Assembly: GCF_021391495.1 (NCBI RefSeq) | Contig: NZ_CP090063.1 | Coordinates: forward strand, 1,550,001-1,614,000 | Source: Amycolatopsis acidiphila | Lineage (GTDB): Bacteria > Actinomycetota > Actinomycetes > Mycobacteriales > Pseudonocardiaceae | Direction of reading: 5' to 3' | Length of the DNA: 64,000 bases | Part shown: positions 1 to 7,399 of the stretch, piece after piece | How the letters are laid out: the number at the start of each line of letters is the position of its first letter | How positions within the stretch are numbered: the first letter of the stretch is position 1 | The notes under the pieces: generated by a model | What the model was told of the DNA's origin: nothing | The model's database searches: none | What the model saw: the letters and a program-made list of their open reading frames with translations, nothing else | Translations under genes and position numbers: made by a program

Positions 1-651
1 GCGGAGCTGGGGCATGCCGTGGAGACCATGCGGGTGCGGATCATCAGCGAGACCGGCCGCGCCACCGAAGCCTCCGACCAGCTGGTCCGGCTCGAGGAGA
101 CCGACCGGATCGCCGGGGAGCTGGGCGACACGGTGATCAAGAGGCTGTTCGCCATAGGCCTGGCCCTGCAGTCCGCCACCGCCCGGTTTCCCGTCGCGGC
201 GCAGGTGTTCGCCCGCGCCGTGGCGGACCTGGACCAGGCCATCAACCAGCTGCGCTCCTCGCTCTACGGGCAGATCCCGCTCACCGCCGGACAGTCGCTG
301 GGGATGGCCGTGCAGACCCTGGTGAGCGAGCTGGAGACCGGCGTCGGCGTGGTGCCGGAGCTGGTGCTGACCGGGGACCTCGACCGCGAGCTGCCCGACG
401 ACGTCGTCACCGCGGTGCTCGGCGTGCTGCACGACGTGCTGGGCGCGCTGCTGACCCCGGGCCGCCCCGATCCCGTCGAGATCGGCCTGACCAGGGAGAA
501 CGGGGTGATTCGGCTGCGGGCCGACGGGCCGGCGCCCGAGTCCACCGCCACCCTCGAGTCGCTGGGGGAGCGGGCGCGGCTGCTCAGCGGTGACGGCCGC
601 GTCGACTACGAGGGCGACCGGGTCGTCATCGACTGGTGGCTGCCGGTGTGA
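1..651 (+). CDS. C-terminal part of a DevS/DosS-like histidine kinase homologue (5' end outside window); pseudokinase
   Basis: The reading frame is open from base 1, so this is the last ~216 residues of a longer protein. It looks like the HisKA_3 dimerisation helix plus an HATPase-like domain of the NarL/DevS kinase family: the helix reads ETDRIAGELGDTVIKRLF, where the family has RIARDLHDTVIQRLF. The phospho-acceptor His is therefore Gly. The ATPase part also lacks a recognisable N-box Asn (LHDVLGALL) and the DNGVG-type G1 box (RADGPAPES). The frame is otherwise intact, so I infer a kinase-dead signalling protein, not simple decay. The N-terminal sensor (usually GAF) is not visible. It ends convergently inside the 3' end of the DUF6292 gene. 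Confidence 0.72.
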   Translation, partial: AELGHAVETMRVRIISETGRATEASDQLVRLEETDRIAGELGDTVIKRLFAIGLALQSATARFPVAAQVFARAVADLDQAINQLRSSLYGQIPLTAGQSLGMAVQTLVSELETGVGVVPELVLTGDLDRELPDDVVTAVLGVLHDVLGALLTPGRPDPVEIGLTRENGVIRLRADGPAPESTATLESLGERARLLSGDGRVDYEGDRVVIDWWLPV

Positions 652-1043
652 CCGTGCCTGCCCAGGCGCTCGGTGAGGTCCGGGCAGCGCGGGAAGTTCG
701 GCGGTTCGAGCTGGCCGGGCTGGGCGTCGGCGAGCAGGTCACGCAGGAAGGCGACGACCTCGCGGGGCGCGGGCACGACTTCCCTGCCCAGGTAGGCGAC
801 CACGATGACGTCCTCGCCGCTGTGAGTCTCGATCGCCGCGGCCCAGCCCTGGGTGTCCTCCCAGATCAGGGCGAGGTCGCGGTCGGGAAAGCCGGGCAGC
901 CGCTCGTCGAGCGCGATGTACGCGCTGGCCGGTCGTCCCGTCATGGCGCAGGTGGATTCCGGTGGCACTCCGAGCGCATCCGCCACCACCGCAACGTAAG
1001 CCTGCAGTGCCGACTCGGCAGCATCCCAACCGTAGATGTCCAC
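606..1043 (-). CDS. DUF6292 family protein
   Basis: A 145-residue soluble protein of a family common in Pseudonocardiaceae, of unknown function. Recognition rests on the phrases ALDERLPGFPDRDLALIWED, GWAAAIETHSGEDVIVVAYLG and VVPAPREVVAFLRDLLA. A much longer frame runs upstream, but the GTG at 1043 has a good GGAGGG ribosome site 7 nt before it and begins with the expected family N-terminus, so I use it. No membrane segment or catalytic motif is visible. Its 3' end overlaps the upstream-facing kinase gene by about 46 bp, tail to tail. It is transcribed divergently from the MEDS-STAS gene. I do not assign a role. Confidence 0.75.
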   Translation of the reverse strand: MDIYGWDAAESALQAYVAVVADALGVPPESTCAMTGRPASAYIALDERLPGFPDRDLALIWEDTQGWAAAIETHSGEDVIVVAYLGREVVPAPREVVAFLRDLLADAQPGQLEPPNFPRCPDLTERLGRHGHTGSHQSMTTRSPS

Positions 1044-1148
1044 GCTCGCCCTCCACTTCCCTCGTAATGCCCCGGTAGGGGTACCCCCGATTCGGGGATC
1101 GAATCGTTTTCGGCGGACCAAGTGCCTGGTACTTGGGGGAAGTACGCT

Positions 1149-1997
1149 GTGCGCATGCGCATTTCGGGCGTCACGCGTGCCGCCGACGGCTTCGGCCCAC
1201 ACGACCACGTGTGCTGGGCCTATGACGAGGGGGCCGATTTTCGCGGGCGAGCTGCGGAGTTCCTCGCCGACGGGGTGGCGCAGGGGCTGCGGACGAGTCT
1301 GATCGCGCCGGGCGACCCCGAGCAGCTGCGTGCCGGCCTGCGGAGGAGCGGGGTGCTGGCGGATGCGCTGCGTGACGGTTCTCTGACGGTCCAATCCGTC
1401 GAAGGGGTGTACGGCGCGGAGGACGTCGTGGACCCGGAGACACAGGCCGGCGTATACGCGGCGGCCACCGGGGCGGCGCTGGCCGACGGCTTCCGGGGCT
1501 ACCGGATCGTGGCCGAGGCGACCGCCCTCGTGCGGACCCCGGAGCAGCTGGCGCAGTTCACCCGGTACGAGCACCGCGTCGACCGGCTGATGGCCGAGCG
1601 GCCGTTCTCCGCGATGTGCGCCTACCACCGGCCCTCGCTCGGCGCCGAGGCCGTCGCGTTGCTGGCGAGCCTGCATCCGGCGAGCAGCCCCGGGACGTCG
1701 CCGTTCCGGCTGCACACCGCGTCGGACGGCACCCTGACCCTGAGCGGCGAGCTCGACCACCTCACCGCACGGACCTTCCCGCTCGCGCTCGAGCGCGCGG
1801 AGCCGGCCGGGCAGTCCGGTGAGCTGGTGATCGACGGGACCGGGCTCGAGTTCGTCGACCACCGGAACCTCTACGCACTGGCGGATCTGGCCGCGCGCGA
1901 GGAGCTGACGGTGGTGTTGCGCACGGCGTGGCCGGGGGCGCGGCGGCTGGTCGAGCTGCTCGGAATCGAGGGCGTCACCGTGGAGCGGGTCGCATGA
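1149..1997 (+). CDS. MEDS domain plus STAS domain regulator
   Basis: About 282 residues. Residues ~14-170 form a MEDS domain (the DcmR-type sensory fold) starting with the typical HDHVCWAYDEG at ~18-28. Residues ~185-282 form a STAS domain of the anti-sigma-factor-antagonist type (TLTLSGELDHLTARTF; LVIDGTGLEFVDHRNL). In classical antagonists the FIDS(S/T)G loop carries the phosphorylated Ser; here residues 235-240 read FVDHRN, so the phosphosite is absent. The GTG at 1149 is chosen because GGGGGA lies 8 nt upstream; ATG 1155 is an alternative. The stop overlaps the next start (ATGA), so the two are translationally coupled. Role inferred: ligand- or redox-sensing arm of a partner-switching module. 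Confidence 0.8.
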   Translation: MRMRISGVTRAADGFGPHDHVCWAYDEGADFRGRAAEFLADGVAQGLRTSLIAPGDPEQLRAGLRRSGVLADALRDGSLTVQSVEGVYGAEDVVDPETQAGVYAAATGAALADGFRGYRIVAEATALVRTPEQLAQFTRYEHRVDRLMAERPFSAMCAYHRPSLGAEAVALLASLHPASSPGTSPFRLHTASDGTLTLSGELDHLTARTFPLALERAEPAGQSGELVIDGTGLEFVDHRNLYALADLAAREELTVVLRTAWPGARRLVELLGIEGVTVERVA

Positions 1998-2935
1998 GGT
2001 CGGGTGCCGCGGCCGGACACACCGGCTACTTCCACGAAGCGGGGTTCTACTCCACCGACGACGAGCTGCTCGACCTCGTCGTGCCGTTCCTCGAAGAGGG
2101 GATCGCGGCCGGCGAGCCGACGCTGATGGCCTTCGGCCCGGCGAACGAGAAGCTCGTGCACTCGGTGATGGACACCTCCAGGGTGACGACGATCCCCGGC
2201 AACGAGCAGTATCTGCGCCCGGCGGTCGCGATCCGGAACTACCGGGAGGCGCTGGCCCGGCACGTCGCCGACGGTGCCACGCAGGTCCGGGTGGTCGGCG
2301 ACGTGCCGCATCCCGGGTACGGCGAGCCGTGGGACTGGTGGTCGCGGTACGAAGCGGTGGTCAACCAGGCCTACGAAGAGTTCCCGATCTGGGGGCTGTG
2401 CCCCTACGACACGCGGATCACGCCGGAGCACGTGCTCGGGGACGTGGTGCGCACGCACCCGATGCTGGCGATCGCGGACGGGCGGCACGTGCACAACGGC
2501 GAATACGTCGATCCGGTGAGCTTTCTCCCGTCGTGGCGGGACGCGCCGCGGCCGGAGTGCGAGGACGGGCCGCCGATGGCCGAGCTGACCAACCCGAGCG
2601 CGGCCGTCGCCCGGGAGGCCGTGCGCGTGGCGCTCGCCCCGACGAGCATCGAACCGGCGCGGGCCGAGGACTTCGTGATGGCGGTGAGCGAGGCGGTCAC
2701 CAACGCCTTCGTGCACGGGAAACCCCCGCTGCGGCTGCGTATCTGGCGACACCTCGACCGCGCGGTCGTCACGGTGACCGATGGCGGGGAAGGTCCGGTC
2801 GACCTGTTCACGGGGCTGGTCGCGGCGCGGGAGAGCCGGTCGGCCGGGGTCGGGTTGTGGATGGCGTACCAGATCTGCCGGCACGTCAGCATGTACGGCG
2901 ACGACGAGGGTTTCGTCGTACGGCTGGAGTGCTGA
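1994..2935 (+). CDS. MEDS domain plus anti-sigma-type HATPase
   Basis: 313 residues. The N-terminal half is a MEDS domain (HTGYFHEAGFYSTDDELLDLVVPFL; VRVVGDVPHPG; FPIWGLCPYDTRI). The C-terminal ~120 residues are a RsbW/SpoIIAB-like HATPase: N-box AVSEAVTNAFVHG at ~230-242 with Asn237, G1 VTDGGEGP, and G2 SAGVGLWMAYQICRHV near 285. No HisKA helix is present, so it should act as a Ser/Thr kinase or anti-sigma factor rather than a histidine kinase. It overlaps the MEDS-STAS gene in front and the MarR gene behind, each by an ATGA. Pairing of STAS and HATPase partners with the same sensor domain suggests direct interaction. Confidence 0.82.
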   Translation: MRSGAAAGHTGYFHEAGFYSTDDELLDLVVPFLEEGIAAGEPTLMAFGPANEKLVHSVMDTSRVTTIPGNEQYLRPAVAIRNYREALARHVADGATQVRVVGDVPHPGYGEPWDWWSRYEAVVNQAYEEFPIWGLCPYDTRITPEHVLGDVVRTHPMLAIADGRHVHNGEYVDPVSFLPSWRDAPRPECEDGPPMAELTNPSAAVAREAVRVALAPTSIEPARAEDFVMAVSEAVTNAFVHGKPPLRLRIWRHLDRAVVTVTDGGEGPVDLFTGLVAARESRSAGVGLWMAYQICRHVSMYGDDEGFVVRLEC

Positions 2936-3426
2936 TGACGACGCACGCTTCGACCGACGCGGCCCGCAGGCGCAGGCGGCTCGCGACCGGGATCAAGGAC
3001 GCGTTGCGGGAGCTGAACCTGCAGTTGTCGCTGCTCGATCACCGGGTCGGCGCGCACGCGAAGCTGAAGGACGTCGACCTGGACTGCTTCGACATCATTT
3101 CGCGCCACGGCCCGCTCGGCCCGAGCGCCCTGGGCCGCCGCGCGGGTCTGCACCCGGCGACGATCACCGGAATCCTGGACCGGCTGGAGCGGGACGGCTG
3201 GGTCGTGCGGGAGCGGGACCCGGAGGACCGGCGCGCGGTGGTGGTGCGGGCGCTGCGGGACCGGAACGCGGAGCTGTTCCGGCTGTACGGCGGGATGAAC
3301 CGCTCGATGGATGACCTGATCGCCGGCTACAGCGATGCCGATCTGGAGCTACTGGCGGGTTTCCTGAGGAGGGTCACCGAGGCCGGCGAACGAGCGACGA
3401 GCGAGTTGAGCAGCGGGCCGGAGTAG
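2935..3426 (+). CDS. MarR family transcriptional regulator
   Basis: 163 residues with a central winged helix: FDIISRHGPLGPSALGRRAG, then the recognition region HPATITGILDRLERDGWVVRER and the wing DPEDRRAVVVRAL. This order and the DRR wing are characteristic of MarR dimers that bind palindromic operators and respond to small ligands. It is the third gene of the MEDS cassette, starting within the stop of the HATPase gene (ATGA), so it is very likely co-translated and functionally linked. No obvious target promoter is visible next to it; the intergenic gap in front of the MEDS-STAS gene is the first candidate for autoregulation. Confidence 0.88.
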   Translation: MTTHASTDAARRRRRLATGIKDALRELNLQLSLLDHRVGAHAKLKDVDLDCFDIISRHGPLGPSALGRRAGLHPATITGILDRLERDGWVVRERDPEDRRAVVVRALRDRNAELFRLYGGMNRSMDDLIAGYSDADLELLAGFLRRVTEAGERATSELSSGPE

Positions 3427-3434
3427 GAGTCGCG

Positions 3435-3595
3435 CTGCGCGCAGGCGCGGGTGGCTGGGGTACGCCCGTCCCACCCCGATCGCGGAGTGTTCAACGGGCG
3501 GGCTGGGCGCGGGCATTCGGGTGCGGTTGCCGGGTTCGTCTTCGCGGGGGGTTGGGCGTTGTCGGGTTCCTGGTGGGCGGGTGGTCCCGGCCGCC
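3435..3595. repeat. Dispersed GC-rich intergenic repeat, copy A
   Basis: Non-coding gap between the MarR and HxlR genes. It contains a block from about 3445 (CGCGGGTGGCTGGGGTACGC onward) through GATCGCGGAGTGTTCAACGG and GCGCGGGCATTCG to a GTTGCCGGGTTCG motif. Nearly the same blocks, in the same order, recur at 57929-58170, and the GTTGCCGGGT module also recurs near 42.5 and 47.55 kb. No ORF with coding character or gene remnant is seen here. Confidence 0.7.
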
Positions 3596-4114
3596 TCAGG
3601 CCAGCACCAGCGGCTCCAGCAGCCGGTGCCCTGGACGCAGCGCCTGCTCCACCGGATCATCCGGATCCGGTGCGCGGCCGGGGCCGGGTTGGTACTCGAT
3701 CTCCGTCGCGGCGGGGAGGCGGCGGCAATTCGCGCAGAAGCCGCCCGCTACCAGTGCGTCGCCGCACTCTGCGTGCAGGAACACCGAGCGCGCGCCGTTG
3801 GGCGCCAGGTTCTGGTTCCCCCACGTGTTGAGCGCGTGCAGAGCCGGCCAGAGGTCCAGACCTTTTCGGACGAGCTGGTACTCGTGACGCCCGGGGCGGT
3901 ACTCGTGCCGTTCGAGGATGCCCGCCTCCACCAGCCGCTCCAGGCGGACCGTCAACACGGCCTTCGGAATACCCAGGTGTCGCTGGAAATCCGAGAAGCG
4001 CCGCAGGCCGAGGAAACAGTCTCGAACGATGAGCAGCGTCCAGCGTTCGCCGACGACCTCCAGTGCGCGCGCTATGGAGCACTCCTGGGTCGAGTAGTCG
4101 GACTTGAGAGCCAT
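3596..4114 (-). CDS. HxlR family transcriptional regulator
   Basis: 172 residues. The HxlR winged helix is clear: a conserved Cys12 before SIARALEVVGERWTLLIVRD, then FLGLRRFSDFQRHLGIPKAVLTVRLERLVEAGILERHEY. The C-terminal extension contains His114, Cys117, Cys127 and Cys130 (HAECGD, FCANC), spaced like a small zinc ribbon, which is found in a subset of the family. It faces away from the MFS exporter gene across a 55-bp gap holding a GTTCA-A-TGAAC palindrome, the usual arrangement of a local repressor and its exporter. The ATG start has the standard family N-terminus. Confidence 0.9.
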   Translation of the reverse strand: MALKSDYSTQECSIARALEVVGERWTLLIVRDCFLGLRRFSDFQRHLGIPKAVLTVRLERLVEAGILERHEYRPGRHEYQLVRKGLDLWPALHALNTWGNQNLAPNGARSVFLHAECGDALVAGGFCANCRRLPAATEIEYQPGPGRAPDPDDPVEQALRPGHRLLEPLVLA

Positions 4115-4133
4115 GGTTCCAGCGTAGTCCTCG

Positions 4134-4144
4134 GTTCAATGAAC
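4134..4144. promoter_or_regulatory. Candidate HxlR operator (GTTCAATGAAC)
   Basis: A perfect 5-bp inverted repeat with a one-base centre lies in the 55-bp gap between the divergent HxlR and MFS genes. The half site GGTTCAAT recurs at 4172-4179, just inside the MFS coding start. Palindrome, position and divergent layout suggest the regulator binds here; binding itself is inferred. Confidence 0.5.
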
Positions 4145-4169
4145 AGACGAAACGTGCTACCGTCGCACC

Positions 4170-5543
4170 ATGGTTCAATCACCAGACCGAACCGTGGTGA
4201 CCGCCGCGGCCGGCACGCTCCTGGCGATGCTGTCGTTCACGGCGCCGCTCGTGACCATCCAGCAGACCGCCACGGGGCTGGGCGCCGGCGCGTCCGGCCA
4301 GACGTGGATGCTCAGCTCGATGAGCCTCGGTCTCACGGTCGCGATGCTCACCGCGGGCACGGCCGGTGACGACTTCGGGCGGCGTCGCGTGTTCGTCGGG
4401 GGTGCCGCGCTGCTGACCATCGCGTCGGTCGCGAGCGCTCTCGCGCCGACGACACTGGTGTTCGTGCTCGCCCGGGTGTTCGCGGGTTTCGGTGCGGCGG
4501 CGGTGCTGGCGTGCAGTCTCGCACTGATCGGTCACGCGCTGCCGCCGGGTCACGCGCGGGTGCGCGCGATGGGACTGTGGGGCGCGAGCATGGGCGCCGG
4601 CCTCGCGATCGGGCCGTTCGTGGCTTCGCTGTGTGCGATGGGATCGAACTGGCGACTGACCTACTGGATCGGCGCCGTGCTGACGGCGGCGCTCGCGGTC
4701 GGTGGGCGCACGGTGCTCGCCGAATCGACCTCCGGCCGCTCGCGCCGGGTGGACGTGCCGGGCGTGGTGCTGCTCGCGGCGGGGCTGGCCAGTCTGCTCG
4801 CCGGGCTGACCGAGGGGCGTGGCGGCTGGGATGAACCACTCGTGCTGGTGCTGCTCGTGGTGGGAATCGTCGTACTGGTGGCGTTCCTGGTCGTCGAGTG
4901 GCGCTCGCGCGCCCCGATGATCGACTTGTCGCTTTTCCGTCGGCGGGCACTGCTTTCGGCGACGGCGGTCAGCTTCGCGAACGGCGTCGGCATCACGGCG
5001 GCGATGTCCTTCCTGCCGACGGTGCTGCAGCGCGGGCTGGGTGAGTCCTCCCTGGTGGCGTCGGGGTTTCTGCTGGTGTGGTCGGTGACGAGCGTCGCGG
5101 CGTCGATGAGCGCGCGGCTGCTGGGTGCGCGCGTGCCGCCGGGCGCGCGGATGGCGGGCGGACTGATCCTGACCGCGTTGGGGCTGCTGGCTTTGATGGG
5201 GCTGGCGAACCGGGTGGAGCTGGTGGCCGGGCTGTTCCTCGCGGGCATCGGCACGGGCCTGGTGAACGCGACCGTCGGCGGCGAGGCGGTGGCGAGTGTG
5301 CCGGCGCACCGGGCGGGCATGGGGAGCGGGATCAACAACACGAGCCGCTATCTGGGTGCGGCGCTCGGAGTGACCGTCGTGTTCGTGCTCAGCGTCCACA
5401 GTGGACAAGCGAACCTGCTGTCCGGGTGGGGTGTCTCGGCGGTCGTATGTGCGGTGGTGTCCCTCGCCGGGGCGGTCGCGGCGCTCGGTCTGCGCGCGAA
5501 GGAGCCCGTCGCCGCAAGCCTTCCCCGAGCCGGCGCGCGGTGA
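4170..5543 (+). CDS. MFS transporter, DHA2-like drug/metabolite exporter
   Basis: 457 residues with a long run of hydrophobic helices, consistent with the 14-helix DHA2 exporter group. The motif A region between helices 2 and 3 reads AGTAGDDFGRRRVFVGG, and ARVFAGFGAAAVLACSLALIG follows. The cytosolic linker SGRSRRVDVPGVVLLAAGLASLLAGL is typical of these exporters. Substrate cannot be told from sequence. The gene is divergent from its probable HxlR regulator and is followed by a perfect 12-bp hairpin terminator. The hydrophobic N-terminus starts right after the ATG, with no usable upstream start. Confidence 0.88.
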   Translation: MVQSPDRTVVTAAAGTLLAMLSFTAPLVTIQQTATGLGAGASGQTWMLSSMSLGLTVAMLTAGTAGDDFGRRRVFVGGAALLTIASVASALAPTTLVFVLARVFAGFGAAAVLACSLALIGHALPPGHARVRAMGLWGASMGAGLAIGPFVASLCAMGSNWRLTYWIGAVLTAALAVGGRTVLAESTSGRSRRVDVPGVVLLAAGLASLLAGLTEGRGGWDEPLVLVLLVVGIVVLVAFLVVEWRSRAPMIDLSLFRRRALLSATAVSFANGVGITAAMSFLPTVLQRGLGESSLVASGFLLVWSVTSVAASMSARLLGARVPPGARMAGGLILTALGLLALMGLANRVELVAGLFLAGIGTGLVNATVGGEAVASVPAHRAGMGSGINNTSRYLGAALGVTVVFVLSVHSGQANLLSGWGVSAVVCAVVSLAGAVAALGLRAKEPVAASLPRAGAR

Positions 5544-5580
5544 ATTCGCTGCGCCTGTGCATTGCAGGGGCCTGACGAAA

Positions 5581-5611
5581 ACCGGCCCCGGGAAGAGTCC
5601 CCGGGGCCGGT
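5581..5611. terminator. Bidirectional hairpin terminator
   Basis: A perfect 12-bp stem (ACCGGCCCCGGG at 5581-5592 with its complement at 5600-5611) and a 7-nt loop lie between the convergent MFS and methyltransferase genes, where a terminator for both strands is expected. Confidence 0.85.
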
Positions 5612-5623
5612 CGCCGGAAGTGA

Positions 5624-6478
5624 TCAGGGCTTGCGCGCGACGATGCCCGCGATGCAGTGCGCGGCCTTGCTGAGCGGCGTCAGCCGCGGGCCGTCCGGCC
5701 ACCACTCGTCGCAGGCGACGAGGCCGGGCGCGGTGGTCGCGTTGGGCTTGATGATCTCCAGGCCGGGCAGCATGGCGACGATCTCGTCCTTCGTGCGGAA
5801 CCGGCCCGCCCCCATCGGCCCGTGCACGAGGATTTCCTCGATCCGCTTTGCCAGCTGGGTCAGCTCGGGCACCTCGGGGTCGTAGAAGTGCGAGAACACC
5901 ACGTACGAACCGGGCGCGAGCGCGTCGATGTACTCCTGCATGACGGCGGGCCCGCCGTCGCCCTCGAAGTGGTGCAGGGTACCGACGTGCAGCAGGACGA
6001 CCGGCTGCGAGAAGTCGATGTGCTTGACGACGATGTCGTTCTTCAGCACCGCGGACGGGGTGAAGATGTCCGCCTCGACCATGTGGACGTTCTCGTTCTC
6101 CTCCAGCAGCGCCCGCCCGTGGGCCAGCACCACCGGGTCGTTGTCCACATAGACGACCCGCGCGTCGGAGTTGCTCCGCTGCACGATCTGGTGCGTGTTC
6201 TCCGCGGTGGGCAGTCCCGAACCGCAGTCGAGGTACTGCTCGATACCGGTCTGCCCGGCCAGGAACCGGCAGGCCCGGTTCAGGAACCCGCGGTTGCCCT
6301 TGGCGATGTCCACCGCCTCCGGCACCGCCTGGTTGATCTTGGTCATCACCGTGCGGTCGACCTCGTAGTGGTCCTTGCCACCGAGGAACCCGTCGTAGAT
6401 CCGGGCGATGCTCGGCCTGTTGGGATCCACGCCGACGGGGACCTGCCTCGGTGATGGGGTGGGCGGTGCACCGGACAT
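5624..6478 (-). CDS. SAM-dependent methyltransferase, DUF574 (Methyltransf_19) family
   Basis: 284 residues. The family signature near the N-terminus is NRPSIARIYDGFLGGKDHYEVDR, followed by NRGFLNRACRFLAGQTGIEQYLDCGSGLPTAENTH (SAM motif I at ~83-96), VVYVDNDPVVLAHGRALL and VVLLHVGTLHHF. This family is greatly expanded in Actinomycetota, and most members have no known substrate, so I give none. It stands alone between two terminator-like spacers, convergent with the MFS gene. Length and start fit the family. Confidence 0.9.
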   Translation of the reverse strand: MSGAPPTPSPRQVPVGVDPNRPSIARIYDGFLGGKDHYEVDRTVMTKINQAVPEAVDIAKGNRGFLNRACRFLAGQTGIEQYLDCGSGLPTAENTHQIVQRSNSDARVVYVDNDPVVLAHGRALLEENENVHMVEADIFTPSAVLKNDIVVKHIDFSQPVVLLHVGTLHHFEGDGGPAVMQEYIDALAPGSYVVFSHFYDPEVPELTQLAKRIEEILVHGPMGAGRFRTKDEIVAMLPGLEIIKPNATTAPGLVACDEWWPDGPRLTPLSKAAHCIAGIVARKP

Positions 6479-6631
6479 TACTGCCTCGCAGAACGTTGCT
6501 TCACGACTGACCCACTGAGAGTAGTGCGCTGTGTCTCAGCCGTAAACGCCGACGTCGGGTTTCGGTGCGCCGCGCCGTCCGCGGAAAGATCCACAGAGGA
6601 CCGTTCCGCCGTCTCACCCCAGTTGTGGCGC

Positions 6632-7306
6632 TCAGATGAGGCCGTGACGCAGTGCGTAGGACACCGCGTGCGTGCGGTTGCGCAGGCCCAGCCTGGTCGT
6701 GAGCTTGTGCAGGATGTTCTTCACGGTTCGTTCCGAGTAGGCCATCTCGGCCGCGATCTCGGCGGTGTCCCGCCCCTCGGCGAGCAGCCGCAGCACGGTC
6801 GTCTCGCGGCTGGAGAGTCCCGTCGGGGTCAGGTCGTGCGGCACCAGGACGTCCCGGTGCAGCCGGGCAAGGCCCTGCAGCATCTGTCCCAGCTGCTCGG
6901 GCGGCAGGTGCCCGCGGCCCTGGTGCGCATCGGTGATCGCCTTGCGCAACCGTTCGGCGGTGGCCTCCTTCCGCGGCACGAGGACGACCAGGCCGCTCTC
7001 GATCGCCGCCCACAGCTCGCCCGGCTGCGGTGGCTCCGCGACGAGGACCAGGCGCGCGTGCCGGGCGGAGTCACCGACCAGGTACGGCAGGGTACGGATG
7101 TCGTCGGTGACGGCGACCAGGACGCCGGGCTGGTGCAGTTCGCCTTCGACGAGCCGGATCCCCGGCTGGCCGCGCAGGGCGCTGACCAGACCCGATCGCA
7201 GCAGGGGGTCGGCGGCCAGCACTCCGACGGGCACAGCGGAGGGAAGCCGGCCAAAGGTGGGATGTGTGGTGCCCGTGTCCTCCATCCGGGCGATACCGAT
7301 TGACAT
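6632..7306 (-). CDS. LuxR family regulator with degenerate receiver-like N-terminus
   Basis: 224 residues. The C-terminal ~60 residues are a NarL/LuxR helix-turn-helix: GLSSRETTVLRLLAEGRDTAEIAAEMAYSERTVKNILHKLTTRLGLRNRTHAVSYALRHGLI. The N-terminal part resembles a receiver fold (VGVLAADPLLRSGLVSALRG), but the strand that should carry the phosphorylated Asp reads PGVLVAVTDD, with no clear acceptor. It is probably phosphorylation-independent. A longer frame exists upstream; I start at ATG 7306, though ATG 7285 is possible since neither has a strong ribosome site. The gene is divergent from the large NB-ARC regulator, 93 bp apart. Confidence 0.8.
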   Translation of the reverse strand: MSIGIARMEDTGTTHPTFGRLPSAVPVGVLAADPLLRSGLVSALRGQPGIRLVEGELHQPGVLVAVTDDIRTLPYLVGDSARHARLVLVAEPPQPGELWAAIESGLVVLVPRKEATAERLRKAITDAHQGRGHLPPEQLGQMLQGLARLHRDVLVPHDLTPTGLSSRETTVLRLLAEGRDTAEIAAEMAYSERTVKNILHKLTTRLGLRNRTHAVSYALRHGLI

Positions 7307-7399
7307 GGCGTCAGGAAACCGCGAAAAGCTCGAGCTCTGCCAGGAATAACGACCAGCAGTTTTTCGCTCCCGCCAGTTCTGCCGGTTTAATGGGCGCCG

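Noticed and set aside
1077..1086. GGGGTACCCC palindrome in the DUF6292/MEDS-STAS gap, considered as a sigma-B-type promoter or operator
   Set aside because: Only 10 bp, GC-rich and without a matching upstream box at the right spacing; chance is likely.
4179..5705. A 508-codon minus-strand frame opposite the MFS gene
   Set aside because: It spans the bidirectional terminator and the MFS coding region and encodes an Arg/His-rich sequence with no family resemblance.
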